From an uncultured Acidobacteriaceae bacterium (GTDB lineage: Bacteria; Acidobacteriota; Terriglobia; Terriglobales; Acidobacteriaceae): DNA of 64,000 nucleotides. The stretch lies in NCBI GenBank assembly GCA_903828675.1, contig CAIKND010000079.1:1-64000 (forward strand). The letters run 5' to 3'. Shown here piece by piece: positions 43,731 through 52,849 of the stretch. A program made the position numbers and the translations under genes. Below the pieces are notes generated by a model. It saw only the letters and a program-made list of their open reading frames with translations. It was not told the DNA's origin and ran no database searches. Numbering within the stretch: position 1 is the stretch's first letter; each line of letters starts with the position of its first letter.

Positions 43731-44915
43731 ATGGAACGATCTTCGAATTGCCTGGAAAAACTCGGACGCATGAAAGCGGCACTAAGTCATCAGGAGCCAG
43801 ACCGTGTTCCTGTGAGCGACTTCTTCTGGGGGAGCTTCCTCAAACGCTGGCGCGAGGAGTTTGACCTTCCAGCAGACGCGGACATTTACCGCTATTACAA
43901 CCTTGATTGGATGCAGTTCAACCCAAACGTCGATCCTCATATCAAGCCGTTTGAGATTTTGAAGGATTCTCCCGATGAAGTGGTTGTCCGCACTGGGTTC
44001 GAGGCAGTTCTATTCAAGAAATTCGACCAGGCCATGCCAGCGTTCCTGAGTTTTGACACGGACACAATCGATAAGATGAAGTCCTTCGAATTCGACGATC
44101 CGTGGGATACTCGCCGCTACTTCTCAGTGGGAGACGACCAGATAAATGGGGTTGGGGACTCATTCGCCCGCAATCTACCTTCATTCGTTGATCGCGTAAA
44201 TGCAGCCTGGACTGATTTTCCGGTGTTTGGCGGCGTTTGCGAAGCGCATGAGATGATGTGGCGCATCCTCGGATCGGAGAACACAATGTGCTGGATGGGC
44301 ATGTATCCGGACGAGATTGCGCGCTTCGCCCATCGAATCAACGAGTACGCTCTCGAAGTTGTAAAGGCTCAAATCAAAGCGGCGGACGGTCATCTCGACG
44401 GCGTTGTGATCTGGGGCGATGTTGCCTACAAGAAAGGAATGATGTTTTCTCCTGCCTTCTGGCGGAGCCACTTCAAACCAGGCGCAAAAGCTCTCATCGA
44501 CGAGTGCCACTCTCATGGCCTGCCCGTGATTTATCACGGATGCGGAAACGTGAATCGAATCTTTGAGGATTTCATAGAGATTGGCGTCGATGCTTACAAT
44601 CCGCTGGAATTCAAGGCGGGAATGGATGCCATCGACCTGCGGAGACGATTTGGCCATCGCATCGGGTTTTGCGGGAATATGGATGTGCAATTGTGGGCGG
44701 CCGGGAGCCGCGAGGAACTAAGGGCCGCAGTCCTTACAAAACTAAACGCAGCCAAGGGCGGCGGATTCATCTTTCAATCCGACCACTCCGTTCCAGGGAA
44801 TATTTCCCCCGCCAGCTACGAATATGTTGTGCAGCTTGTTCGCGAGCACGGCCGCTATCCCCTCAATCTTGGCGAATATGACATTCCCGAATTTGACCAA
44901 ACGACAAGTGGCTAG
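43731..44915 (+). CDS. Uroporphyrinogen decarboxylase (URO-D)-family protein, MtaA/CmuA-like
   Basis: A 394-aa TIM-barrel protein of the URO-D superfamily. The ATG at 43731 follows TTGGAGCATACAGCT. Motifs are KAALSHQEPDRVPVSDFFWG, the central DGVVIWGDVAYKKGMMFSPA, LPVIYHGCGNVNRIFEDFIE (zinc-type H-x-C as in corrinoid methyltransferases), IGVDAYNPLEFKAGMDAIDL and a terminal FQSDHSVPGNISPASYEYVV. The N-terminal substrate residues of a true HemE (the RQAGRY motif) are absent, so haem synthesis is unlikely. Such genes occur beside deoxysugar transporters, but the reaction is unknown to me. A demethylation of a methylated sugar or of a corrinoid partner is one possibility. Confidence 0.75.
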   Translation: MERSSNCLEKLGRMKAALSHQEPDRVPVSDFFWGSFLKRWREEFDLPADADIYRYYNLDWMQFNPNVDPHIKPFEILKDSPDEVVVRTGFEAVLFKKFDQAMPAFLSFDTDTIDKMKSFEFDDPWDTRRYFSVGDDQINGVGDSFARNLPSFVDRVNAAWTDFPVFGGVCEAHEMMWRILGSENTMCWMGMYPDEIARFAHRINEYALEVVKAQIKAADGHLDGVVIWGDVAYKKGMMFSPAFWRSHFKPGAKALIDECHSHGLPVIYHGCGNVNRIFEDFIEIGVDAYNPLEFKAGMDAIDLRRRFGHRIGFCGNMDVQLWAAGSREELRAAVLTKLNAAKGGGFIFQSDHSVPGNISPASYEYVVQLVREHGRYPLNLGEYDIPEFDQTTSG

Positions 44916-45151
44916 CCTTCGAAGGTTGTCCGGCGTCATTCTCAAAAAACCGGGGCGGCCGATCGCATTCCACTATCGCTAATCGACGAAGCGTTCGGGG
45001 TAAATCAGATCGGCGTTCTTTCGGAAACCTTATCAACGACTTTGAGTTGATGTTTAAGGTTCAACAACTATTGCCCAACAGAGATTTCCAACTTCAGGGG
45101 TTTGCAGGAACTCCCCGGAACTTGGCAGTTCGTATTTGAGAGGACTAATAC

Positions 45152-46726
45152 GTGAAGAAACTCACAAGAAGAAGTGCCCTTGTATCCATTGCAGCCTTCA
45201 CCCAAGCGTGGAGAATTGCAGGCGCAGAATCCAACTTTCTGGGCGAGCCTCTCGCGGCGTGGAAAAGCTCCCGCGATCAGGCATCCGAGTCCCTAAGGCG
45301 CTTGAACGAGTTGCAACTCGCAGTTGTAAATCTTCGCTTCGGCATGTTCATTCATTTCAGCCCGACCACATACCTTGATTTGCCCGATCAGCTCATGCCC
45401 GACCATGCGCCTCCTCGGCAAGGCAAGGACGGAATCTCCGGTACCGCAGACGATCTCAGCCCTGCGCTCGTAAATCCCAAAAAGCTCGACTGCGGACAGT
45501 GGGCCGACGTTGCGAAAAGCGCGCAGATGCAGTTCGGTGTGCTCACGACCAAGCACCACGACGGCTTCTGCATGTGGCCCAGCAAACACTCCAGCTACAC
45601 TGTCGCTCAGGGATGTAAACGGGACATCGTCGGCGAGTATGCCAGCGCGTTTCGCAAGCGCGGCCTCAAGGTTGGCTTCTATTACTCGATTCGGGATCGT
45701 ACCGAGAGAATCTCCGGCGATGTGCAGTCAGGAGGTGTCTCGCCCGAGAAGATCCAATTGATCAAGAACCAACTCACCGAATTGCTTTCAAACTATGGGG
45801 AAATTCTTTACATCGTGTTTGATGGCTGGGGAAACGTGTGGCATGAAAGCCCTACTTACTCCCAGATTCCCTACGCCGAGATTCATGACCACATTAAATC
45901 GATTCAACCAAACTGCCTTATACTGAACCACTCCCGTATCCGCTTCGTGAGTGACGTGCCGCAGCTAGAACTCCGCGCGGGCATGGAGTTTCCCACGGGC
46001 TCGGACTGGCCTACTGTGGGCGGGGACACCATGCAGCCTACCTGGTTCTGGCGGACGAGCTATCCCTCTGATCCGCTTCGCTCCGTTGATTGGATCGTGA
46101 ATCAGAACCTGATGCCCGACAACAAGCGAAATGTAGTATTTCAATTGAACTGCGCTCCGAATCGCGATGGCTTGATGGACGACAACATCGTCGCCCGCAT
46201 GGCCGAGGTCGGCAAAGCATGGGTGCGTCCTGCACCACTCGAGAAAGTTCCTGACTCGTGGAAGAGTTGGCCGGTGCCATCTTCGCTGCACTACTTCAGC
46301 GGGAAGAACATCGCCCAGGGCAAACCCGTACGCTTGTCGCCCAATCAGAAGGTAATATCTGCCGCACCCCTCGTGGATGGCAATCCCGATACTTCCGTCG
46401 ATCTGGATGGCGCAGATGCCTGGGTGGAGATCGATCTGGGGAAGAGCTACCCCCTCGCAGGGGTGCATATTTGGAACCGGTCTCCGGCTCACAATGTCAT
46501 TCTTGAGCGGGGTTTTATCTTTGTTTCTGACATGCCCATGACCTCCGATGATCCGGTAATTCTCCAGAAGCAGCCGGACATCAAGTCCATCTCGATCTCT
46601 GAGCCGCCCGGCTACCCAACTCCGTACGCCATCGGTGCAACTGGACGCTATCTGCGCATTGCATCCACGACAGGTCGGCCCGTCGGTATAGGTGAAATTG
46701 AAGTCTTTGCGAACGCGGCAGAATGA
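45152..46726 (+). CDS. GH29 alpha-L-fucosidase with C-terminal F5/8-type carbohydrate-binding-like domain
   Basis: A 524-aa enzyme starting with GTG at 45152 after GAGAGGACTAATAC. It has a twin-arginine-like signal (KKLTRRSALVSIAAFTQAWR). The GH29 barrel shows LRFGMFIHFSPTTYLDLP, FGVLTTKHHDGFCMWPSKHS, GLKVGFYYSIRDR and the nucleophile Asp in ILYIVFDGWGNVWHES. After residue about 385 a discoidin-like domain follows: VRLSPNQKVISAAPLVDGNP, AWVEIDLGKSYPLAGVHIWN and GRYLRIASTTGRPVGIGEIE. It is only distantly like the GH29 at 34566, so two subfamilies with different linkage preferences are likely. It lies 236 bp behind the URO-D-family gene. Confidence 0.88.
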   Translation: MKKLTRRSALVSIAAFTQAWRIAGAESNFLGEPLAAWKSSRDQASESLRRLNELQLAVVNLRFGMFIHFSPTTYLDLPDQLMPDHAPPRQGKDGISGTADDLSPALVNPKKLDCGQWADVAKSAQMQFGVLTTKHHDGFCMWPSKHSSYTVAQGCKRDIVGEYASAFRKRGLKVGFYYSIRDRTERISGDVQSGGVSPEKIQLIKNQLTELLSNYGEILYIVFDGWGNVWHESPTYSQIPYAEIHDHIKSIQPNCLILNHSRIRFVSDVPQLELRAGMEFPTGSDWPTVGGDTMQPTWFWRTSYPSDPLRSVDWIVNQNLMPDNKRNVVFQLNCAPNRDGLMDDNIVARMAEVGKAWVRPAPLEKVPDSWKSWPVPSSLHYFSGKNIAQGKPVRLSPNQKVISAAPLVDGNPDTSVDLDGADAWVEIDLGKSYPLAGVHIWNRSPAHNVILERGFIFVSDMPMTSDDPVILQKQPDIKSISISEPPGYPTPYAIGATGRYLRIASTTGRPVGIGEIEVFANAAE

Positions 46727-46925
46727 AAATAGACCACAGTCGGCGAGTGCGTCATCGACACTCCCGGGCTTTAGTCTCAGCTTATCTCGTTGCTCTCGCC
46801 GATTGAGTTCGAGCGGCAAGCAGACCGCTCATCGCTCATCGAGGCTGTCACGCTGGAAGCTGCCCTCAATCCGCGCCACCAGAGCAAGGCTTAAATCCAG
46901 ATCGGCGAGATTGCGATTAAAGTCA

Positions 46926-46968
46926 ATCGGATCGTGCAAGTGCGCGGAGAACGCTTGCACGATCCGAT
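46926..46968. terminator. Bidirectional hairpin terminator between GH29 and nrdJ
   Basis: Perfect 15-bp arms ATCGGATCGTGCAAG and CTTGCACGATCCGAT around a 13-base loop, placed between convergent genes. T tracts are weak. The 46727-46925 stretch beside it shows no gene I can name. Confidence 0.6.
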
Positions 46969-46985
46969 AGTGTTAGCTGCCCGGA

Positions 46986-49900
46986 TTAGCTGCACCCGCT
47001 CGTCGATCCGCAACTCATGCAGCGGTAGCAGCTTCCGTTGCGAACCATAATGGCTCCGCAGGTCGAGCAGCTCGGTGCATCGCCCATCTCGTACATCTCG
47101 CGCATCGCGTCTGCCGCATGATAAATGCCACGATCCTTCAAGCTGACGTCTTGCGCCGAGCTGGCTGTCGTCTGCCATGCCTGCGCCTCCGGTGCAATGC
47201 CGCCACCGCTCGCCGCCGGGCCGCCGGAAGGTCTGCTCACCTGGTTCAGCCGCTTGGCTACCTCTTCCGCAAGGCGGGCCAGATGGTGCTGCGAGGTGAC
47301 CGCATCTTCTTCAAACTCCGGTTCTGGAAGGATGCTTGGCGAGGCTGGCAGTTGCGGCGCCTGCGGAGCAAACCCTGCAAACAGCGTCAACTGCGTACCC
47401 GACAGGAAGCGCAGATTGAGCCAGCGGAAGATGTAATCCATCAGGCTCTTCGCGTAGCCGATCTGCTCGTTGCCGGTCCAGCCAGAAGGCTCAAAGCGCG
47501 TATGCGCAAACTTCTCGCACAGCACCTTCAGCGGCACACCGTGCTGGAGTGCCAGGGAAATCGAGGTGGCAAAGGCATCCATCAGACCGGAAACCGTCGA
47601 CCCTTCTTTCGCCATCTTGATGAAGATCTCTCCCGGCTTTCCGCTGGGATAGAGGCCTACCGTGATGTAGCCTTCGTGGCCGGCGATGGAGAACTTGTGC
47701 GTAATGGAGGCGCGCTCATCCTGCAGCCGATGGCGCACTGCCCGCGGCGGCCCGTTCAGGTCTTGCGGATCTTCGTGCGCTCCCTCAGGCGCAGGCGTCA
47801 GCACAGGTACCGCCGCAGCCTCAGCGATCTGTTCCAGGGCGCTCTGGAACGCCGTGGCCGCGGCAACAATCTGCTTGGCGCTCACTTCGAGCTTTTCGCC
47901 GGGCCGGGCCTGGATTTGCGCTTCCAGGGCCTTAATATCCGCTTCCGCCGGTGGTTGAGAGGCTGCCAGATGGGCGAGCACGCGGTTGCCCGCAACCTCC
48001 AATACCGAAGGCTCCTTCTTCGCGTCGATGCTCGTATTCAGCGGCTGCGTACCCTTGGAACCGTCGCGGTAGATAGCCACCGCCTTGATGCCCTGACGCC
48101 AGCTCTCGGCGTACGCCTCGGCCACATCGTCCACGCTGGCCTCATGCGGCAGGTTCACGGTCTTTGAAATGGCTCCGGACAAAAACGGCTGCGCCGCCGC
48201 CATCATCTTGATGTGTCCCATGTAGTTGATGGAGCGTGTGCCCTTGGCCGGCTTGAAGCTGCAATCGAACACCGACAGGTGCTCCGGCTTGATGCCCGGC
48301 GCGCCTTCGATTGTGCCCGTCGCGTCGATGTAGCTGACGATCGCATTCACCTCGTCATTGTCGTACCCCAGCTTGAACAACGCGGCGGGCACAGTGTTGT
48401 TGACGATCTTGATCATGCCGCCGCCCACCAGCTTCTTGTACTTGACCAGCGCCAGGTCGGGCTCGATGCCGGTCGTGTCGCAATCCATCATGAAGCCGAT
48501 GGTCCCGGTCGGCGCCAGCACCGTGGTTTGCGAGTTGCGATAGCCGTACTTCTCTCCATACGCCAGCGCCATATCCCAGCTCTCGCGGCTGGCATCGATG
48601 AGAGCGTCAAGCTGCGGCACATTGAACGGTTCGCCGCTCTGACGCGACTTGCCGATCTCGTTCACTTCGGCGCGGTGCATCCGGATCACGTCCAGGAATG
48701 GCTCGCGGTTCACATAGAAGCCAGGGCATGCCCCGCCTTGCCGGTCGACCGAAGCGGTCAGCGTGGTAGCCGAAGCCACCGGAGGGCATTTGGCTGCAAT
48801 CACCGCCGACTGCAAATAGGCTTGCCCACACATGATTGCTGTCAGGCTTCCCGCCAAATCGCGTCCCGCCGCCGAATCGTACGGCAAGCCAAAGGCCATC
48901 AGCAGCGCTCCCAGGTTGGCATACCCCAGCCCCAGCGGCCTGTAATCGTGCGAGTTCCGAGCAATCGCCTCGGTCGGGTAGCCCGAGTTGTCCACCAGGA
49001 TCTCCATGGCCGTCACCATCACCGAAATCGAATGCCGGTAAGCAGGAATATCGAACACGCCGGCCGGGCTCACATACTTCAGCAGGTTAAAGCTGGCCAG
49101 GTTGCAGGCCGAGTTGTCCAGGAACATGTACTCCGAGCAGGGATTCGAGGCGTTGATGCGCGCCGTGTTCTTGCTTGTGTGCCAGCGGTTGATGGTGGTG
49201 TCGAACTGCATGCCGGGGTCGCCGCAAAGCCATGTAGCCTCGGCGATCTTGCGCATGATCTCACGCGCCTTATAGGTCTTCACCGGCTCATGTTCCTTCA
49301 CCGAATACGTGGTAAAGTCGCCGTCCATCTCGTACGCGCGCATAAACTCGTCGCTCACCCGCACTGAGTTGTTCGCGTTCTGGAAGAAGATCGACGAATA
49401 AGCCTCTGAATCCGGCCCCGATCCGTCGTAGCCGGCCTTGATCAGCGAAAAGGCCTTGGCCTCCTCCTTCGCCTTGCAATCGATGAAGTCCATGATATCC
49501 GGGTGATCCACGTTTAGAATCACCATCTTGGCCGCGCGCCGCGTCTTGCCGCCCGACTTGATGACCCCGGCAAAAGCATCGAACCCGCGCATGAAACTCA
49601 GTGGCCCCGAGGCCTGTCCGCCACCCGACAGGTTCTCATTCGATCCCCGGATCGACGACAGGTTGGTCCCCGTCCCCGAGCCCCACTTGAACAGCATTCC
49701 CTCGGTCTTGGCCAAGGTAAGAATCGAGTCCAGAGAGTCGTCCACCGCGTTGATAAAGCAGGCCGAGCACTGCGGATTCTTATAGCCTGTTGCCGAGTAC
49801 TTCACGCCACCCGTCATCGGATCCCAGTGCCAGTTCTTGCCGTCAGACTCCGGCTCCAGTCGGTCGCAGCCCACGTTGAACCACACCGGCGAATTGAAGG

Positions 49901-50312
49901 CCGCCTTCTGAGTCAGCAGCATGTGCACCATCTCGTCGTGGAAGATGGCCGCATCAAGAGCCGTGGCAAAGTATCCGCCCGCGAGACCCCAGTCGCGGAT
50001 CGTCTCCACAACGCGGCCCACCAGTTGCCTCACCCCGGTCTCCCGCTCCGGCGTATCCATCTGGCCGTGCAGGTACTTCGAGGCCACGATGTTGGTCGCG
50101 GTCATCGACCAGTCGGCGGGCACCTCCACGTCCTTCTGCTCAAAGATCGTGTTGCCCTTGGTGTCGGTAATGGAAGCGGTCCGCCGCTCCCAGGCAAGCT
50201 CGTCGTACGGGGAAACGCCCTCGGTCGAAAAACGGCGCGAAAAAGTCAGCCCCTCCTCGGTGTAGGGGGACTGAAGTGCAGCGGTGGAAGTTTGTAGATA
50301 AGCCTCGTTCAT
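46986..50312 (-). CDS. nrdJ: Vitamin B12-dependent (class II) ribonucleotide reductase
   Basis: Adenosylcobalamin-dependent ribonucleotide reductase of 1108 aa, which makes deoxyribonucleotides in the cytoplasm without needing oxygen. The ATG at 50312 follows GAGAGGACTCC. Motifs are FNSPVWFNVGCDRLEPESDG, PQCSACFINAVDDSLDSILT, WGSGTGTNLSSIRGSNENLS, NPCSEYMFLDNSACNLASFN (substrate loop), VLAPTGTIGFMMDCDTTGIE and the C-terminal GEIFIKMAKEGSTVSGLMDA. The end carries a zinc-ribbon-like CSTCGAIMVRNGSCYRCMSC and a final Cys pair for reduction by thioredoxin. It is transcribed alone from a promoter about 200 bp upstream that abuts a candidate NrdR box. No cobalamin riboswitch is evident in the leader. 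Confidence 0.96.
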   Translation of the reverse strand: MNEAYLQTSTAALQSPYTEEGLTFSRRFSTEGVSPYDELAWERRTASITDTKGNTIFEQKDVEVPADWSMTATNIVASKYLHGQMDTPERETGVRQLVGRVVETIRDWGLAGGYFATALDAAIFHDEMVHMLLTQKAAFNSPVWFNVGCDRLEPESDGKNWHWDPMTGGVKYSATGYKNPQCSACFINAVDDSLDSILTLAKTEGMLFKWGSGTGTNLSSIRGSNENLSGGGQASGPLSFMRGFDAFAGVIKSGGKTRRAAKMVILNVDHPDIMDFIDCKAKEEAKAFSLIKAGYDGSGPDSEAYSSIFFQNANNSVRVSDEFMRAYEMDGDFTTYSVKEHEPVKTYKAREIMRKIAEATWLCGDPGMQFDTTINRWHTSKNTARINASNPCSEYMFLDNSACNLASFNLLKYVSPAGVFDIPAYRHSISVMVTAMEILVDNSGYPTEAIARNSHDYRPLGLGYANLGALLMAFGLPYDSAAGRDLAGSLTAIMCGQAYLQSAVIAAKCPPVASATTLTASVDRQGGACPGFYVNREPFLDVIRMHRAEVNEIGKSRQSGEPFNVPQLDALIDASRESWDMALAYGEKYGYRNSQTTVLAPTGTIGFMMDCDTTGIEPDLALVKYKKLVGGGMIKIVNNTVPAALFKLGYDNDEVNAIVSYIDATGTIEGAPGIKPEHLSVFDCSFKPAKGTRSINYMGHIKMMAAAQPFLSGAISKTVNLPHEASVDDVAEAYAESWRQGIKAVAIYRDGSKGTQPLNTSIDAKKEPSVLEVAGNRVLAHLAASQPPAEADIKALEAQIQARPGEKLEVSAKQIVAAATAFQSALEQIAEAAAVPVLTPAPEGAHEDPQDLNGPPRAVRHRLQDERASITHKFSIAGHEGYITVGLYPSGKPGEIFIKMAKEGSTVSGLMDAFATSISLALQHGVPLKVLCEKFAHTRFEPSGWTGNEQIGYAKSLMDYIFRWLNLRFLSGTQLTLFAGFAPQAPQLPASPSILPEPEFEEDAVTSQHHLARLAEEVAKRLNQVSRPSGGPAASGGGIAPEAQAWQTTASSAQDVSLKDRGIYHAADAMREMYEMGDAPSCSTCGAIMVRNGSCYRCMSCGSTSGCS

Positions 50313-50510
50313 GGAGTCCTCTCGGTCAGAAAAATCGGTGAAAAATGCCCCCATCCGGCGCAGATACAGCCACGATGCTGGGGTTGGTACACATCTCAAA
50401 CAAACGGGAAACGGGGGGTGGAAAACACCGCGAGCTTTGGTTTCTCAGCGGCTTTACAGCAGGTCGTCGTGCTGACGTTTCTTTACAATCCGTTAACAGC
50501 CGCAGATGAA

Positions 50511-50539
50511 AAAATAGCGCTGTCTGTGGTACAAGTCAA
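50511..50539 (-). promoter_or_regulatory. Candidate nrdJ promoter
   Basis: On the minus strand TTGACT (50539-50534), 17 bp, TATTTT (50516-50511). It predicts a leader of about 190 nt before the nrdJ start. The rest of the 50313-50869 gap holds no gene, and the Sel1-protein promoter must lie on the other side. Confidence 0.5.
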
Positions 50540-50547
50540 CAACAAAC

Positions 50548-50563
50548 CACAATATCTTGTATT
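50548..50563. promoter_or_regulatory. Candidate NrdR box CCACAATATCTTGTAT
   Basis: Matches 13 of 16 positions of the NrdR consensus ACACWATATATWGTGT and lies 9 bp upstream of the nrdJ -35. NrdR represses ribonucleotide reductase genes when dATP is high. Only one box is seen, while two are usual. Confidence 0.45.
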
Positions 50564-50869
50564 TTGCTTGCATTTCGCGCATCTGATTTCCAAACACCGC
50601 CAATCGCTTGTGGAAAGCTCAAAACGCCCTTGCGCCACGCGGATTTCGGCGGTCAATTCTGCCTCAAACCCTGTGCAGTCCGCTTCTCCCGCGCCTGCCG
50701 AACCCTCTCCCTCAAGCCTAGCCCCGCCCCTGCCCCATCGCAAGGCGCAGAAACGGTGCAGATTTGGCCGGGAAATGTGGAGAAGTGGACAAACTAGCCT
50801 AAGTGAGAGCCTCAATGGCCTTTGCCGGGCCTTGGTTCTGGTATCGTTTGTGTGACTCAAAAAGCCGCC

Positions 50870-52093
50870 ATGACCCTCCATTGGAAGAGACTCGCCGCGC
50901 TCTGCTTCGCGTTGACCTTCACTCCAGGCGCCCTCTCGGCCCAGACCCCCGACTTCACTCCGAAGCAAGGTATTGACCCCAGCCTCATGGCCAAGGCCAG
51001 GCTCGGAGATGCCGCAGCCGAATTCCAGCTCTCCGTGATCTACCGCAAAGGCCTCGGCGTACCCAAGGATCAGGCCTTGTCCGTTTCCTGGCTGCGCAAG
51101 GCCGCCGAACAAAACATCCCCAATGCCCAGTACAACCTGGGCCTCTGCTACGAACTCGGCCAGGGCATACCCCAGAACGATGCCCAGGCGGCAGCCTGGT
51201 ACGCAAAGGCCGCTCAAAATGGCCACCCTGAAGCGCAGCGCCATCTTGGCATCTTCTACGCTACATGCCGCGGTGTCCAAAAAGACGAGCGCCAGGCCTT
51301 TGAACTCCTCGGTGCTTCAGCCACGGGTGGCGAACCCTTCGCTCAGTTTGAGCTTGGCCGTGCCTATGCCACCGGCCACCATTTCAAGCAGGACAAAGCG
51401 GAAGCGGCCATCTGGTACCGAAAATCAGCCGACCAGGGCAACGCCGATGCGCAACACAATCTGGGCGTCATTTACGAGAACGGCGACGGCATCCCAAAGG
51501 ACTTGGCGCAGGCGGTCGAACTCTACCGGAAGGCGGCCGATCAGGGCCATGCGCCATCGCAATTCGCGCTTGGCCTTGCTTATGCGCATGGCTGGGGCGT
51601 CGCGAAAGATTACACCCAGGCCATCATCTGGTACACAAAAGCCTCCGAGCAGGGCAATACAGGTGCCATGGACAACCTCGCGCTGCTCTACGCGCACGGC
51701 CAGGGCGTCCCTAAAGACGAGGCCGAGGCCGAAAGCTGGTTTTTGAAGGCCGCCGAAGCCGGCGCCGTCGATGCCCAGTTCCAAATCGCAATGGATTACG
51801 ACGGTGGCTATCACGGCTTGAAGAAGGACAAGGCGCTCGCCACCGCATGGTTTCGCAAGGCGGCTGAACAGGGGTACGCCCCGGCACAGTTCGATCTCGC
51901 CATGGAGATACACGAGCAGGACGATGAGACTTATTTCTGGTTGAGCCTGGCGGTGCCCAATCTTGAAGGCGATTTCCAGAAGAAAGCAGCCTTTTTTCGC
52001 GATGTCGCGGCCGCTGCATTAAAGCCCGGCCAGCGCACCGAGATCGACGCCCGAGTAAATCAGTGGCAAACCGATCATAAGAATCATCAATAG
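50870..52093 (+). CDS. Secreted Sel1-repeat (TPR-like) protein
   Basis: A 407-aa protein; the ATG at 50870 opens a signal peptide (MTLHWKRLAALCFALTFTPG, cut near LSA-Q). The mature part is a chain of about nine Sel1-like repeats of 36 residues, for example GDAAAEFQLSVIYRKGLGVP, NAQYNLGLCYELGQGIPQND, NADAQHNLGVIYENGDGIPK and GAMDNLALLYAHGQGVPKDE. Such solenoids act as periplasmic or outer-membrane protein-binding scaffolds. The last unit is degenerate, followed by a short helical tail. It diverges from nrdJ and is 52 bp upstream of the acetyltransferase gene. The binding partner is unknown. Confidence 0.88.
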   Translation: MTLHWKRLAALCFALTFTPGALSAQTPDFTPKQGIDPSLMAKARLGDAAAEFQLSVIYRKGLGVPKDQALSVSWLRKAAEQNIPNAQYNLGLCYELGQGIPQNDAQAAAWYAKAAQNGHPEAQRHLGIFYATCRGVQKDERQAFELLGASATGGEPFAQFELGRAYATGHHFKQDKAEAAIWYRKSADQGNADAQHNLGVIYENGDGIPKDLAQAVELYRKAADQGHAPSQFALGLAYAHGWGVAKDYTQAIIWYTKASEQGNTGAMDNLALLYAHGQGVPKDEAEAESWFLKAAEAGAVDAQFQIAMDYDGGYHGLKKDKALATAWFRKAAEQGYAPAQFDLAMEIHEQDDETYFWLSLAVPNLEGDFQKKAAFFRDVAAAALKPGQRTEIDARVNQWQTDHKNHQ

Positions 52094-52145
52094 CAAAAAA
52101 TGAGATTTTCATCACGCCACGCATCGCCCCTGATACCCTGTCTCT

Positions 52146-52832
52146 GTGCCCGACCCCACCCCTTCCCCGCTCGCCTGGAAGCCCGTCCCAAGACCCGGCC
52201 TAGTCACCCTGCGCGGCCGTTTCGTCACCCTTGAACCCCTGGACACCTCGCGCCACTCCGCGGCCCTCTGGCAGGCCGTAAGCGGCCACGATGAGCTATG
52301 GAGATGGCTGGCCGAAGGCCCATTTGCCGCCGAGACCGATCTTCACCGCGCCGTCGAGGCTAAGAAGGCGGCAACCGACGCCGTCTTCCTGGCCGTCGTC
52401 CCGGTCCAATCGGCGCTCGCAGCCGGCTGGGCCAGCTACATGCGCATGGATCCTGCAAACGGGGTCGTCGAAGTGGGCAACATCCTCCTGGCGCCCTCCT
52501 TGCAGCGCACCGCCGCTGCCACCGAGGCCATGTACCTGATGGCCGGCCATGTCTTTGATCATCTGGGTTACCGCCGCTACGAGTGGAAGTGCAACGCCGA
52601 AAACCTGCCCTCCCGCCGCGCAGCCGAGCGCCTGGGGTTCACCTTCGAAGGCATCTTCCGCCAGCACATGGTCATCAAGGGCCAAAACCGCGACACCGCG
52701 TGGTTTTCAATGCTCGACCAAGAGTGGCCTGCCCGAAAGCGGGCATTCGAGGCCTGGCTCGCCCCCGCCAACTTTCATCGCGACGGCCACCAGAGGCTGA
52801 GTCTCAAGGAAATTGCCGCCGCACAACGCTGA
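52146..52832 (+). CDS. GNAT-family N-acetyltransferase (RimJ/RimL-like)
   Basis: A 228-aa acetyltransferase, probably cytoplasmic. The GTG at 52146 is the first start in frame. It begins with the RimJ/RimL-type LRGRFVTLEPLDTSRHSAAL, then AGWASYMRMDPANGVVEVGN (beta-strand 4), the acetyl-CoA region LAPSLQRTAAATEAMYLMAG, and YRRYEWKCNAENLPSRRAAE followed by RLGFTFEGIFRQHMVIKG, the classic end of this subgroup. Targets may be small amines or protein N-termini. Its stop is followed after 17 bp by a structured noncoding repeat in the same orientation. Confidence 0.9.
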   Translation: MPDPTPSPLAWKPVPRPGLVTLRGRFVTLEPLDTSRHSAALWQAVSGHDELWRWLAEGPFAAETDLHRAVEAKKAATDAVFLAVVPVQSALAAGWASYMRMDPANGVVEVGNILLAPSLQRTAAATEAMYLMAGHVFDHLGYRRYEWKCNAENLPSRRAAERLGFTFEGIFRQHMVIKGQNRDTAWFSMLDQEWPARKRAFEAWLAPANFHRDGHQRLSLKEIAAAQR

Positions 52833-52849
52833 AGGGCCGCCGCTGTTCC

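Noticed and set aside
46727-46925. Possible coding remnant after the second GH29 gene
   Set aside because: One frame looks weakly protein-like but is short, interrupted by a stop and matches nothing I know.
50313-50510. Possible cobalamin riboswitch in the nrdJ leader
   Set aside because: I looked for B12-box-like sequence and the multi-hairpin layout and saw neither.
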